Shown one piece after another: positions 35,062 to 43,816 of a stretch of 64,000 bases of DNA (the first letter of the stretch is position 1; the number at the start of each line of letters is the position of its first letter). The notes under the pieces are model-generated. The model did not search any database and had not been told where the DNA came from. It saw only the letters and a list, made by a program, of their open reading frames with translations. The DNA is from Methylotuvimicrobium alcaliphilum 20Z (GTDB lineage Bacteria; Pseudomonadota; Gammaproteobacteria; Methylococcales; Methylomonadaceae), in the NCBI RefSeq assembly GCF_000968535.2, contig NC_016112.1, positions 3,782,001 through 3,846,000 of the forward strand. Direction: 5' to 3'. The position numbers were made by a program, and so were the translations under genes.

Positions 35062-36273
35062 TTATCTCCTGTTGCCGACGCGCGGCAGTCTGCCGGCCAA
35101 GCCCATCGCATGGCGTGTCAATAACGATTTACCGCCGGGCAATATATCGAGCAATGCCAAACCCAAATTTCTGGCGGCCGCCAAGGCCAACCAGTCATTC
35201 GAAAAAATCCTGACTACGTTATCGGTAAAGCCGATTATTTTATTCAGATCCTTGCGCCTGGATTGATCATAGCCCTTCAAGAACATCGAGTCGCCGATAT
35301 CGCGCTTGCGCTTGGCTTGTTCGATCAGCATCTCAGCTAACTGCACGACATCGCGAAGCCCCAGATTGAAGCCTTGTCCTGCAACCGGGTGTAATTGATG
35401 CACCGCATTTCCGATGATCACGGCGCGCCCTTTCACCATCGTTTCGGCCTGTACCAAGGTCAGCGGGAAGGCCCTGCGCGGAGCCGCCAAACTCAACTCA
35501 CCCAGGCGATAGCCGAAACACTCTTGCAATCGTTCGATGAATTCCTTATCGGAAACCGACATCAAGCTTTCCGCATCCCTGTGCGTATTGGTCCAAACCA
35601 CGGCGCATTGACTTCCTTCGATCGGCAATAAAGCCAAGGGCCCGGAAACGGTAAAGCGTTCGAAAGCGGTATTACGATGCGGCAATGAGCAATTTACGGT
35701 CGTCACCAACGCCGTTTGCCCGTATTCGGTCGTTTGCCGCCCAATATCGAGCAATTTCCGCACCGAGGAATTACCGCCGTCGGCGCCGATCAGTAGCTTG
35801 GCAGTCAAGGTTATTGATTCGTCACGGTATTCGAGATTCGCGCCAATATCGCTATCGGTACTGGCCAAACCCGCCAATCGAGCCGGACTGAGTTTGGTAA
35901 CCCCGGCCCGTTCGACCAAGTCCGCGACATGGTTTTCGATATCGCGGGCCTTGATCACATAGCCCAGCGCCTTGACGCCTTCCTTTTTCGCCGACAGGCG
36001 GGTTTTCCCGAAATGCCCGCGATCGGACACATGAATATTCTCGATCGGCGCGGCCTTATCGGAAACCCCCTGCCACGCTCCGAGCGCATCCAGCATCGTC
36101 ACGGTGCCGGCAGCCAATGCCAAGGCTCGATCGCCGGCCCATGAATTTTGTAATTGCTCGCGGCTCTGCGCTTCGACCATGGCGATTTCGAGTCCCGAAC
36201 CTTGCAATGCCAAGGCCAGGCAATTACCGGCCAATCCGCCGCCGATAATCAATGCATCGTATTGAGTTCGCAT
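35062..36273 (-). CDS. ubiH: 2-octaprenyl-6-methoxyphenol hydroxylase
   Basis: 403 residues. GGGLAGNCLALALQGSGLEIAMVEA (FAD dinucleotide fold), LIGADGGNSSVRKLLDIG, and GNAVHQLHPVAGQGFNLGLRDVVQLAEML, where Asn replaces the usual Asp of the GD motif and HQLHPVAGQGFN is typical of UbiH. It overlaps pepP by one base, so the two are co-translated. It adds a ring hydroxyl during aerobic ubiquinone synthesis. Confidence 0.88.
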   Translation of the reverse strand: MRTQYDALIIGGGLAGNCLALALQGSGLEIAMVEAQSREQLQNSWAGDRALALAAGTVTMLDALGAWQGVSDKAAPIENIHVSDRGHFGKTRLSAKKEGVKALGYVIKARDIENHVADLVERAGVTKLSPARLAGLASTDSDIGANLEYRDESITLTAKLLIGADGGNSSVRKLLDIGRQTTEYGQTALVTTVNCSLPHRNTAFERFTVSGPLALLPIEGSQCAVVWTNTHRDAESLMSVSDKEFIERLQECFGYRLGELSLAAPRRAFPLTLVQAETMVKGRAVIIGNAVHQLHPVAGQGFNLGLRDVVQLAEMLIEQAKRKRDIGDSMFLKGYDQSRRKDLNKIIGFTDNVVRIFSNDWLALAAARNLGLALLDILPGGKSLLTRHAMGLAGRLPRVGNRR

Positions 36274-37583
36274 CAGGCCGCCTGCATCAACGCTTCGATG
36301 GCTTCAACGCTTTTCGGCACGCCGCCGGTCAATATTTCGTGCCCGTCTTGCGTCACCAGCACATCGTCTTCTATTCTGATCCCGATACCCCGCCATTGTT
36401 CGTCGACTTGCTCGCAATCCTTAGGAATATAAAGGCCGGGTTCTATTGTCAACACCATGCCCGGCTCCAATATCCGCCATTCGTCCTTGACCTTGTAATC
36501 GCCGACATCGTGTACGTCCATGCCGAGCCAATGCCCGATTCGGTGCATATAGAATTTTTTATAGGCTTCGTCCTTGATCAGTTTCGCCACGCGCCCTTTC
36601 AGCAAACCCAATTTAACCAAGCCTTTAGTCAAGGTTTTTACCGATGCCTCATGAGCCTGATTCCAAGGATTGCCGGGCTTGATCTCGGCCAAGGCCGCCG
36701 ACTGAGCATCGAGCACCAGTTGATAAAGCAGCTTTTGCGGCTCGGAAAAACGCCCGGAAACGGGAAAAGTGCGCGTGATATCGGCCGCATAGTGATCGCA
36801 TTCGGCACCCGCATCGATCAATAACAAATCGCCGTCGGCCAATTTAGACGTATTTTCGGTGTAATGCAGCACGCAAGCATTCTTACCGGCGGCTACGATC
36901 GAAGGATAGGCGACCGCCCTTAACCCTTGCTGTAAAAAATGATAAATGATTTCGGATTCGATTTGATATTCGTATAAGCCGGCGCGGCATTTTTGCATCG
37001 CTTTGACATGCGCATCGGCGGAAATTTCAGCCGCCTTACGCATCAGTTTGATTTCGGCCTCGCTTTTGAACAAGCGCATCTCATGCAAGATATGTTCGAG
37101 CGATACCAATTCCAACGGCGCATTGACGCCGGCCCGCGATTGATTGCGCAAATGGTGCACCCATTCGAGCAGGCGGTGATCCAAATCGCTATCCCGGCCC
37201 ATCGGATAATAAACCTTTTCTTTATTTTCAATGAGTCCGGGCAGTATTTCATCGATATCGTCGATCGGAAATGCATCGTCGGCGCCGTAATCGGTCGTTG
37301 CTCCGATCAAACCGGCGTGCGCACCTTCCCAAAGCGCTTTTTTCTCATCGTATTCGCGGCAAAAAAGCAAATATTGTCCTTGCTGCCGACCGGGGATGAA
37401 TACCGCAAGCGCATCCGGTTCGTTAAATCCGGTCAGATAATAAAAATCGCTGTCTTGACGAAACGGGTAATGCACATCCCGATTACGGGTTTGCGCCGAG
37501 GCGCTGGGTATCAACCCGATATTACCCTTGCCGATCTGTTGCATTAACCGCTTACGGCGTTTTTTAAATTCTGCTTGCTTCAT
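36273..37583 (-). CDS. pepP: Xaa-Pro aminopeptidase P
   Basis: 436 residues. The creatinase-like N-domain has VHYPFRQDSDFYYLTGFNEP. The M24 metal site is complete: DAGAECDHYAADITRTFPVSG (two Asp), HRIGHWLGMDVHDVG (His), EPGLYIP (Glu) and GIGIRIEDDVLVT (Glu). It removes N-terminal residues preceding proline using two Mn2+. First gene of pepP-ubiH-ubiI; ygfB, normally just upstream, is separated by ~550 bp of repeats. Confidence 0.92.
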   Translation of the reverse strand: MKQAEFKKRRKRLMQQIGKGNIGLIPSASAQTRNRDVHYPFRQDSDFYYLTGFNEPDALAVFIPGRQQGQYLLFCREYDEKKALWEGAHAGLIGATTDYGADDAFPIDDIDEILPGLIENKEKVYYPMGRDSDLDHRLLEWVHHLRNQSRAGVNAPLELVSLEHILHEMRLFKSEAEIKLMRKAAEISADAHVKAMQKCRAGLYEYQIESEIIYHFLQQGLRAVAYPSIVAAGKNACVLHYTENTSKLADGDLLLIDAGAECDHYAADITRTFPVSGRFSEPQKLLYQLVLDAQSAALAEIKPGNPWNQAHEASVKTLTKGLVKLGLLKGRVAKLIKDEAYKKFYMHRIGHWLGMDVHDVGDYKVKDEWRILEPGMVLTIEPGLYIPKDCEQVDEQWRGIGIRIEDDVLVTQDGHEILTGGVPKSVEAIEALMQAA

Positions 37584-37660
37584 CTTTTCTGTCGTTCTCG
37601 ATTTTTACTGTGAAAGAGGGTGATCATACCCCCTTTATACTCAAAAATTAGCTAACTTTA

Positions 37661-38130
37661 TGAAGGTATGGGGTGTGGCTAGCGAGGATGACGGCAGCAG
37701 GGAGCGCTGCCGTCAAGCCCCCATGGATGGGTTCACCCAGCACCTAAATTCCATAGTCCATTGGCTATGGTTAACAATCCTGGATAATTTAGGTGCTGGG
37801 TAAACGGCGGTCCTCGATAGACACATCCCATGCCTTTCATTCTTAGACGGTTTTTCAATCAAAAGGCAGTAAAGCAGTCGCTACTCGACTAATGAAGTAT
37901 CGGCGACAGGCATGAACCGCTCTTTCGATAAATAGCATCCGGGCCGGTTAACTGGATCGGATGCGTGTTTTATACCCATCGCAGATGAAAATTCGGTGCC
38001 GGGGTGTCCGTCAAAGGACGCCGTGAATACATCCCTGTAGGCTCTATGCCAGCTCCATGCTGGCAAAGCCTTTGCCGCACACCCCGGCGCCTCCTCAGGT
38101 GCTGCCGAAATTTGAAATGCGAAAGGTATA
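37661..38130. repeat. Repeat block inserted between ygfB and pepP
   Basis: Left: a copy of the GGGGTGTGG palindrome with a 65-bp hairpin element at 37736-37800 (TTCA left, TAAA right). Right: a full 160-bp TA-flanked element at 37971-38130, with ends TATACCCATCGCA and (complement) TATACCTTTCGCA. The piece between contains no gene. This block interrupts an operon that is contiguous in many Gammaproteobacteria. Confidence 0.85.
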
Positions 38131-38133
38131 TCT

Positions 38134-38664
38134 TTAATGAGTGGTACGGCTAATGGAACCGGATAATTCAGTACGTATTAACTGTACCGCAACTCGTAAG
38201 TATTCTTGAATTTCAGCAAAGGCTTCTTGGCCCTCTTCGCTATCATCATCGTCAGAGATGGCTTCCAGCTTGGTGATTTCGACAATATCCTTCACTATTT
38301 CGCCGACATCCCCAGTCCAATTTGAAGACGATTGACTAAATCCGATACCGAATAAAAAACCTTGGCACCAATCGCGCATCGCTTCAACGGCTTCGCTTAA
38401 GTTCTCCTCGTCGACATCCGGCAACATTAAATCGAAGGTATAATCGTCATCCGTCAATAACGATCTGGTTTGTTCGAACAAATCCCCTAACACAACATTT
38501 CCGCCAGATGCGGCGGATCCTTCTCCGAATAGCTCATCCAGCCAATTTGATTGACTGGCTCTTACATCAACACACAACATTCCGGTTGCAATGCCATGCG
38601 CTTCTGCTGCCGTCACCTCGGCACCCTGTTCCCGTAGCGTCTGATCGATTGTCTGATAAATCAT
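38134..38664 (-). CDS. ygfB: YgfB/YecA (UPF0149) family protein
   Basis: 176 residues from ATG at 38664 (MIYQTIDQTLREQGAEVTAA). AEAHGIATGMLC is the family hallmark, followed by acidic helical sequence and EAMRDWCQGFLFGIGFSQSS, IVKDIVEITKLEAISDDDDSEEGQEAFAEIQEYLRVAVQLI. A longer frame to 38691 begins with a non-conserved MESVFFNKK. In pseudomonads YgfB tunes regulators such as AlpA; its role here is unknown. Confidence 0.85.
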   Translation of the reverse strand: MIYQTIDQTLREQGAEVTAAEAHGIATGMLCVDVRASQSNWLDELFGEGSAASGGNVVLGDLFEQTRSLLTDDDYTFDLMLPDVDEENLSEAVEAMRDWCQGFLFGIGFSQSSSNWTGDVGEIVKDIVEITKLEAISDDDDSEEGQEAFAEIQEYLRVAVQLIRTELSGSISRTTH

Positions 38665-38877
38665 TTTCTTGTTAAAAAATACGGATTCCAAAAAATTAAC
38701 CGGCTTATGCTAACATTGATTGGACGAATGGATAATACTGAGAGAAAGTTATTTTTAGCAAACCGTCATTTTCAGTACAATTAGCCAAGTTGCACATTTT
38801 GTCTTCTTGAGTTTATTCGCACGGTAAATTCGGCTCCTTCGCCGCTAAGGATTTAGTCGTAAATAACTCCCCTATTT

Positions 38878-39045
38878 TACGGAGGGTTCGGTTGCTCGAT
38901 TGGCAGGTGTCTGCGGCAGAAAAAGCCGCCGTCAAGCCTACAAGGACGTATTCACCCAGCACCTAAATTCCATAGCCCATTGGCTATGGTTAACTATTGT
39001 GGATAATTTAGGTGCTGGGTTCACGGCGTCCTGCCAAGCGAGTTA
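38878..39045. repeat. Palindromic repeat with nested hairpin element, upstream of zapB-like gene
   Basis: Outer arms GAGGGTTCGGTTGCTCGATT ... CGAGTTACCGAATCC. The 65-bp hairpin lies at 38955-39019 with exact TTCA on both sides. The host sequence without it would read CGTATTCACGGCGTCC. The rest of the 38665-39174 gap should hold the divergent promoters of ygfB and zapB-like; none was confidently identified. Confidence 0.8.
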
Positions 39046-39174
39046 CCGAATCCTTAACAAAGCACATAGCTCCAGGACGTTATTTATCACGAAATCCTAA
39101 CCCCATTGAAAAAGGCAGGTGTATAAAAACCGAAATTAACCAAGCGATGACTACACTTTATCTACTTAAATATT

Positions 39175-39402
39175 ATGCCAAAAGCTGAAAACGACCATTC
39201 ACTCGAATTAAAAGACTTGGAAGAAAAGCTTGATCTTTTGATCGAACAATACAATGCGATCAAAAATGAAAACCATTTGCTCAAAGTTAAGCAAGCGGAA
39301 CTTGTCAAGCAAAAAGCCAAGTTGCTTGAAAAAACCACATTAGCCAAAACCCGAGTCGAAGCGATGATCTCCCGTTTAAAATCCATGGAGCATGGCACAT
39401 GA
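39175..39402 (+). CDS. ZapB-like coiled-coil protein (TIGR02449)
   Basis: 75 residues, nearly all one coiled coil: LELKDLEEKLDLLIEQYNAI, KNENHLLKVKQAELVKQKAKLLEKTTLAKTRVEAMISRLKSME. It matches the small TIGR02449 proteins that precede zapA. It ends in ATGA overlapping zapA, which implies coupled translation and a role at the division ring. Confidence 0.85.
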   Translation: MPKAENDHSLELKDLEEKLDLLIEQYNAIKNENHLLKVKQAELVKQKAKLLEKTTLAKTRVEAMISRLKSMEHGT

Positions 39403-39707
39403 GCAGAACACCTTCCGCTGTCACACTTGAAATTCTCGGCAAGGAATACAAAATCGCTTGCGAACCCGAGGAGCAAGACGGACTGATAGAATCCGCACGG
39501 CAACTCGACAGAAAAATGCGCCAAATAAGGGACTCCGGCAAAGTCAGCGGTGCCGATCGCATTGCCGTCATGGCGGCGTTGAACATGGCTCACGAGCTCC
39601 ATCTAGCTGAGTCCCGGAACCGCGAATTGGAATTACATTTGGCGGATAGCCTGATAAAAATGAGTAATAAAATAGAAAACGTTTTGGAAATTACAGAAAC
39701 GCGTTAA
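39399..39707 (+). CDS. zapA: Cell division protein ZapA
   Basis: 102 residues. VTLEILGKEYKIACEPEEQDGLIESARQLDRKMRQIRDSGKVSGADRIAVMAALNMAHEL is the ZapA FtsZ-binding fold; the rest is a coiled-coil tail. ZapA cross-links FtsZ filaments at mid-cell. It is followed directly by 6S RNA, the conserved arrangement in Gammaproteobacteria. Confidence 0.93.
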   Translation: MSRTPSAVTLEILGKEYKIACEPEEQDGLIESARQLDRKMRQIRDSGKVSGADRIAVMAALNMAHELHLAESRNRELELHLADSLIKMSNKIENVLEITETR

Positions 39708-39714
39708 AATGAAG

Positions 39715-39905
39715 TCCTGTATCTCCTGCAGCGTTCGAGGGTGGGCTGGGTGTTTCCTGAACCTATATTTACCCCGGGAACAAATGTTCGAACTTGGTGT
39801 GCATACCCGCTTTACGCGGGAAGCCTGAAAGGTCGTCTGCGTTCCCACTTGAACCATTGGTTCAAGGACGATAGCTCATTACGGCGCAGGTGGGAGATAC
39901 TGCCC
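39715..39905 (+). ncRNA. ssrS: 6S RNA
   Basis: Located right after zapA, where 6S RNA lies in most Gammaproteobacteria. The ends pair (GTATCTCC at 39719 with GGGAGATAC at 39892). The conserved hairpin CTTGAACCATTGGTTCAAGG is at 39848-39867, matching the E. coli 3' domain, and a large internal bulge lies between. It binds sigma70 RNA polymerase as a promoter mimic in stationary phase. Ends are approximate. Confidence 0.9.
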
Positions 39906-39925
39906 CTATTGCCTTTCCTATATCC

Positions 39926-40384
39926 ATGAACTACTGGTTAATGAAATCCGAACCTAACGAGTTCGGTATCGACGATTTATTCAATAGACCCCATCAGACC
40001 GAACCCTGGGACGGCGTCAGAAACTACCAAGCCAGAAATATGATGCGCGATCAAATGAAGATCGGCGATTTGGCTTTCTTTTATCATTCCAACTGCGATA
40101 TCCCCGGCATCGTCGGGATCATGAAAATTAGCCGAGAAGGCTACCCCGACCCTTTCGCATTCGACCCCGACGACAAACACTTCGACCCGAAAAGCTCGCC
40201 CGACAATCCGCGATGGTTCATGGTGGATGTTCAATACGTAAAAAAACTATCCCGCACGATCCCGTTACAAGAACTGAAACAATACTCCGAGCTGGAAGAC
40301 TTCGCCCTAGTCAGACGCGGCAATCGCCTATCGATCATGCCGGTTTCGAAAACGCAATGGGATTTCATATTGGGGCTTGAATGA
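39926..40384 (+). CDS. EVE-domain protein
   Basis: 152 residues: MNYWLMKSEPNEFGIDDLFN, WDGVRNYQARNMMRDQMKIGDLAFFYHSNCDIPGIVGIMKI, DPDDKHFDPKSSPDNPRWFMVDVQYV and LVRRGNRLSIMPVSKTQWDFIL are all EVE landmarks. The aromatic pocket fits a modified base, so it may bind modified RNA or DNA. It takes the place held by ygfA after 6S RNA in enterobacteria. Confidence 0.88.
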   Translation: MNYWLMKSEPNEFGIDDLFNRPHQTEPWDGVRNYQARNMMRDQMKIGDLAFFYHSNCDIPGIVGIMKISREGYPDPFAFDPDDKHFDPKSSPDNPRWFMVDVQYVKKLSRTIPLQELKQYSELEDFALVRRGNRLSIMPVSKTQWDFILGLE

Positions 40385-40531
40385 AACGATAGTGTTTGGG
40401 CTATGCTGGATTGTGAAGATGAGGCTCACGCAAAGACGCGAAGGGATAATGAATGATGAATGTGCTGCTATATCACTCTTTCGTAAAAGCAATAAACCTG
40501 TATGCCTAAAACTTATCACGCAAAATCAAGA

Positions 40532-40597
40532 ATGGATGTTGAGGAAATATCTGCGATTGTGGTAGACACGGCCCTCAAATTGCATCGCGATCTTCAC
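40532..40597 (+). pseudogene. GxxExxY-family protein, 5' fragment
   Basis: Reads MDVEEISAIVVDTALKLHRD then L before entering repeat DNA. This is the start of GxxExxY (PDDEXK-like) proteins, which continue LGPGLLESVYE. Flanking CTCACGCAAAGACGCGAAGG and GCGCCTTCGCGTGAGG pieces (40420 and 40995) are of the kind seen around such genes. The remaining ~100 codons are missing, replaced by repeats. Confidence 0.6.
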
Positions 40598-40860
40598 GCT
40601 CTTTCCCAAGCTCCAGCTTGGGAAAGACACACCGGAAGCTCCAGCTTCCTGTGACCGACACAACCTCCGCACATTCTCAATCAACCCCGACTCGCTCGTT
40701 CAATCCTTCTTGATTGTCGGGAAGCTAGAGCTTCCTAAACAGGTTACCCAAGCTGGAGCTTGGGTAACAGCATATTTTAGTTTTTGCGACTACGACTGGC
40801 CCCTGCTCGAACACTTGGCTTCGACAAGCTGAAGCATCTTGCTAATCAGGAGAGATAATG
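40598..40860. repeat. AAGCTCCAGCTTGGG repeat block replacing the GxxExxY gene body
   Basis: One unit of the ~235-bp hairpin repeat seen at 16585 and 18509, then the ACAGCATATTTTAGTTTTTG and GGCTTCGACAAGCTGAAGC pieces also found in the 320-bp array region. No gene was seen in 40861-41010. Confidence 0.75.
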
Positions 40861-41010
40861 AATGATGAATGCGCTGCTATCACAGCCTGATTTACCAGCA
40901 AGCTTAACGTGTTATTTCAGACTCTTGTTTATTCTTTCCTTCGCGTTGCCGCTAAACGATCCGGTTTTGACTTTTTGCTTTCCTTAGCGTCTTCGCGCCT
41001 TCGCGTGAGG

Positions 41011-41053
41011 AAAAAAAATCACATAACAAGCCGGGCAACGACTGCCGCCCGGC
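41011..41053 (-). terminator. Candidate terminator of pfp
   Basis: In the pfp direction: stem GCCGGGC ... GCCCGGC with a 10-base loop, then 9 bases and a run of eight T. It begins ~10 bp after the stop codon. Confidence 0.6.
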
Positions 41054-41063
41054 CATACAGTTT

Positions 41064-42293
41064 TTAGTGGCTCACTTCGACTCGCGCGCCTTTGCTTTGC
41101 CCGATTCCGGCGAGCATTTGCACGAACCAAGGCGTGTCGATATCGAACGGTTTGCCGCCTTTGATGCGTGGGAACTCGATCGCACGCAAGACGTTGCCGT
41201 TGTCTTCGTCATGACCGATGACGCCGGACTCGCGGCGGAATGCGCATTCGACCGCCAAATCGGCGCAGGATTTGATCAAACGGATATCATCGACGTTCGA
41301 TGCCGATGCCCGTGCGAAATATCCCGATTTTTGAATCAAGGTTTTTTCCGCGCCGATCATTTCGGCGAATTGCTCGCCGAACCATTTTCCCGGATTGACT
41401 GCATCGAGTTTGATGTGACCGAACGCATCGCGCGGAACTTCTTGGCCCTTAGCCTGCATTTCGGCGACGATCGCATCGACACCCGCGCCTTCCGAAACGA
41501 ATATATTGACGCAATCGACTTTATCCATCACTTCGCGCAAGCGCTTCGCTTCGGCTGCCAGATCGATTTCCATTTCCGGCACAAAGACGCCGTGAACTTC
41601 GTATGCCGCGCGATCGAGACCGATTTCAGGCAGCCATTCGGAGCGATCCAACAATTTGCGGTATTCCATTGCGGTCGCAGCAGTCAGCCATCCGCAATTG
41701 CGGCCCATGACTTCATGAACGATGAGCATGCGCGGATTGGCATTATATTCGGCTACAACGTTCTGAAAGTACTGCGCGCCCTGCTCTGCCGCAGTCCAAG
41801 CACCTAAGGATTGTTTAATCGGGAATACGTCGTTGTCGATCGTTTTCGGCAAACCGATGACTGTCAATCCATAATCGTTTTTCGCCAAGAAGGCCGCCAA
41901 ATCGGCTGCCGCGGTATTGGTATCGTCGCCGCCGATCGTATGCAGGACATCGACGCCGTCTTTGACTAATTGATCGGCCGCCACTTTTTGAGGGTCCTGA
42001 CCTTCTTGAACCAACCCCCGCTTGATGCAATCTTTGACGTTGGTCAGTTTGACCCGGCTGTTGCCGATCGGCGAGCCGCCGAACTTATGAAGTAACGCGG
42101 CGTTTTCGCGGATTTTCGGGGTCACGGCGTAAGAATCGCCGAGTAGCAGGCCTTTGTAACCGCTACGGTAGCAGATGATCTCGATCGAAGGGTCGATTTC
42201 GGTGTAACGCTCGATGAGACTGCCGATGGCTGAACTAAGGCAAGGCGCTAAACCGCCCGCAGTGAGAATTGCGACTTTTTTTGGTTTGTTCAT
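41064..42293 (-). CDS. pfp: Pyrophosphate-dependent phosphofructokinase
   Basis: 409 residues. The phosphoryl-donor motif reads GGDDTN at 121-126; Asp in place of the Gly of ATP enzymes marks PPi use. PKTIDND (149-155) carries the catalytic Asp and MGRNCGW (196-202) binds fructose 6-phosphate. It catalyses the reversible phosphorylation of fructose 6-phosphate with PPi. Type I methanotrophs characteristically use this enzyme in place of ATP-PFK in the ribulose monophosphate route. Confidence 0.93.
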   Translation of the reverse strand: MNKPKKVAILTAGGLAPCLSSAIGSLIERYTEIDPSIEIICYRSGYKGLLLGDSYAVTPKIRENAALLHKFGGSPIGNSRVKLTNVKDCIKRGLVQEGQDPQKVAADQLVKDGVDVLHTIGGDDTNTAAADLAAFLAKNDYGLTVIGLPKTIDNDVFPIKQSLGAWTAAEQGAQYFQNVVAEYNANPRMLIVHEVMGRNCGWLTAATAMEYRKLLDRSEWLPEIGLDRAAYEVHGVFVPEMEIDLAAEAKRLREVMDKVDCVNIFVSEGAGVDAIVAEMQAKGQEVPRDAFGHIKLDAVNPGKWFGEQFAEMIGAEKTLIQKSGYFARASASNVDDIRLIKSCADLAVECAFRRESGVIGHDEDNGNVLRAIEFPRIKGGKPFDIDTPWFVQMLAGIGQSKGARVEVSH

Positions 42294-42576
42294 GAGATTT
42301 AAGCTTTGTGGTTATAAAGTTTGTGATTATAAAAACATTATGCAGTGTAAACGCGGAAAACACTTCCTCCGCTTTTTTAAACCCGGCTCATGCCGTTTGG
42401 GAATTTAAACGACGTAACGCTTAATTATAGAGTCTGAATCGGTCGGCGGTAAATTTTAGCATAATCGAATCAAATCGCTGCCGTCGATTTAAATCTCTAA
42501 TACCCGAAAATTACCACGATAAAAGGGCCTATGAATACAGTAAAAAAGCTTCCTAAATGGTACTCCGGCTTTGCGT

Positions 42577-42862
42577 CACTTCCATTAAGTTAAACCGTCA
42601 CAAAATACGTAATGCCGGCATTCAGGCTCGAATGTGCTTCAAAAGCCTGCCATCCATGGCACCACTGCCATTAAGTTAAGGATTTTTCCGTTCGCCCTGA
42701 GCCTGTCGAAGGGTGAATGGAAAAATCCTGGGTCGATAAGTTAAGCCGTCCATGGTTCGACAGACTCACCACGAACGGCTTAACTTAATGGCAGTGATCC
42801 ATAGCACTGGATTTCGCCAGTCCATGGCGGAATGACGGGTTTCCCTTAACCTAATGGGAGTG
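42577..42862. mobile_element. Family-1-type element interrupted by a second family-1 MITE
   Basis: Outer ends CACTTCCATTAAGTTAAA and (complement) CACTCCCATTAGGTTAAG. The interior (GTAATGCCGGCATTCAGG ... CCAGTCCATGGCGGAATGAC) is the same as the element at 47550-47693 in opposite orientation. The inner 134-bp element splits it at GCCTGCCATCCATGGCAC. The outer flanks (CGGCTTTGCGT and CTGCTCTGCGT) match at 9 of 11 positions. The rest of the 42294-43012 gap contains no gene. Confidence 0.85.
42663..42796. mobile_element. 134-bp MITE, family 1 (inner, 11-bp TSD with one mismatch)
   Basis: Flanked by ATCCATGGCAC (42652-42662) and ATCCATAGCAC (42797-42807). The related element at 47550 has the uninterrupted sequence CCGCCATGGTACTGGACTGC at this place, so the insertion point is verified within the window. 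Confidence 0.9.
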
Positions 42863-43012
42863 CTGCTCTGCGTAGGAACGATGAAAAAATTACCACGATA
42901 AACGCGCCTATACTCCGATTTTTGAGACAGGCCGTCCAATTTCAGCGAAAATATAGGCAAATTCTTCCCTCCATTTATTAACCTGCCTCCATCTTTCGGA
43001 TTATCCGACCCT

Positions 43013-43816
43013 ATGCGTAAATACCAGGGACAATTAGTTCACCAAAGCTTCGATGAAGAAGGCGTCATCGAAATCGTCGAATCGGAAGGCGTTCGCGCCT
43101 TGCATTTCGGCTCGTCATCACGGCAAAGCAGTATGTTGCTGACCGACCCGGACCAATTGCATTCGCTGTATGCCCGCGCAATGATGGCCTGGCTGTTGTT
43201 TAAAGACGCCCCCGGCGATGTATTGATGATAGGCTTAGGAGGCGGGTCTTTGGCAAAGTTTTTACTGCAACGCTTCGAAGACTGTAAAATAAAGGTCGTA
43301 GAATACCGGCGCGGCGTCGTCAAAATCGCACGCAGTCATTTCGATTTACCGCTCGATTCGCGTCTGAAAATAAAAATCGGCGACGGCGGGCACTATATCC
43401 GCCAAAAGAGTCTAACGGCATCGGAAAGCTACGATTTATTGATGATCGATGCGTTCGATCACGAAGGCATGTCCGATTCGATCGGCGGCGAAGCGTTTTT
43501 CGACGGCTGCAAGACTTTGTTGAAGCCGGACGGCATGCTGATCATCAATTTATGGGGCACCGACAAAGCGCTGTTTCAGGATGTCGCTTGGCACTTAGGC
43601 CGGGTTTTCGACTGGCGTTTATTGTTTCTGCCGGTGCGCGGACGAGGCAATGTCATAGGCTTTGCTTTTAACGACCCAATGCCCTTGCCGACTCAAAAAG
43701 AACTACGAGGCCGTACGCAAGCCCTCGAGAACAATTACCATCTGGAATTTCCCGTTTTTTTACAAGATTTAAAGCGCAACAACCGTACTTTATTCAACCG
43801 GATTATCAAACCATGA
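43013..43816 (+). CDS. Spermidine synthase-like methyltransferase-fold protein
   Basis: 267 residues. The SpeE-type fold is visible in [20 protein letters not shown] (motif I), [61 protein letters not shown]. The GGGS loop and D-A-F-D match fused-MFS/SpeE relatives rather than classical spermidine synthase, and the typical Y-H-E polyamine residues are not obvious. Polyamine synthesis is therefore uncertain. It overlaps ygiQ by 4 bp. Confidence 0.75.
   Translation: MRKYQGQLVHQSFDEEGVIEIVESEGVRALHFGSSSRQSSMLLTDPDQLHSLYARAMMAWLLFKDAPGDVLMIGLGGGSLAKFLLQRFEDCKIKVVEYRRGVVKIARSHFDLPLDSRLKIKIGDGGHYIRQKSLTASESYDLLMIDAFDHEGMSDSIGGEAFFDGCKTLLKPDGMLIINLWGTDKALFQDVAWHLGRVFDWRLLFLPVRGRGNVIGFAFNDPMPLPTQKELRGRTQALENNYHLEFPVFLQDLKRNNRTLFNRIIKP

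Noticed and set aside
34587-35111. 174-codon frame overlapping ubiI and the end of ubiH
   Set aside because: Alternate-frame shadow; the ubiI frame carries the FAD motifs.
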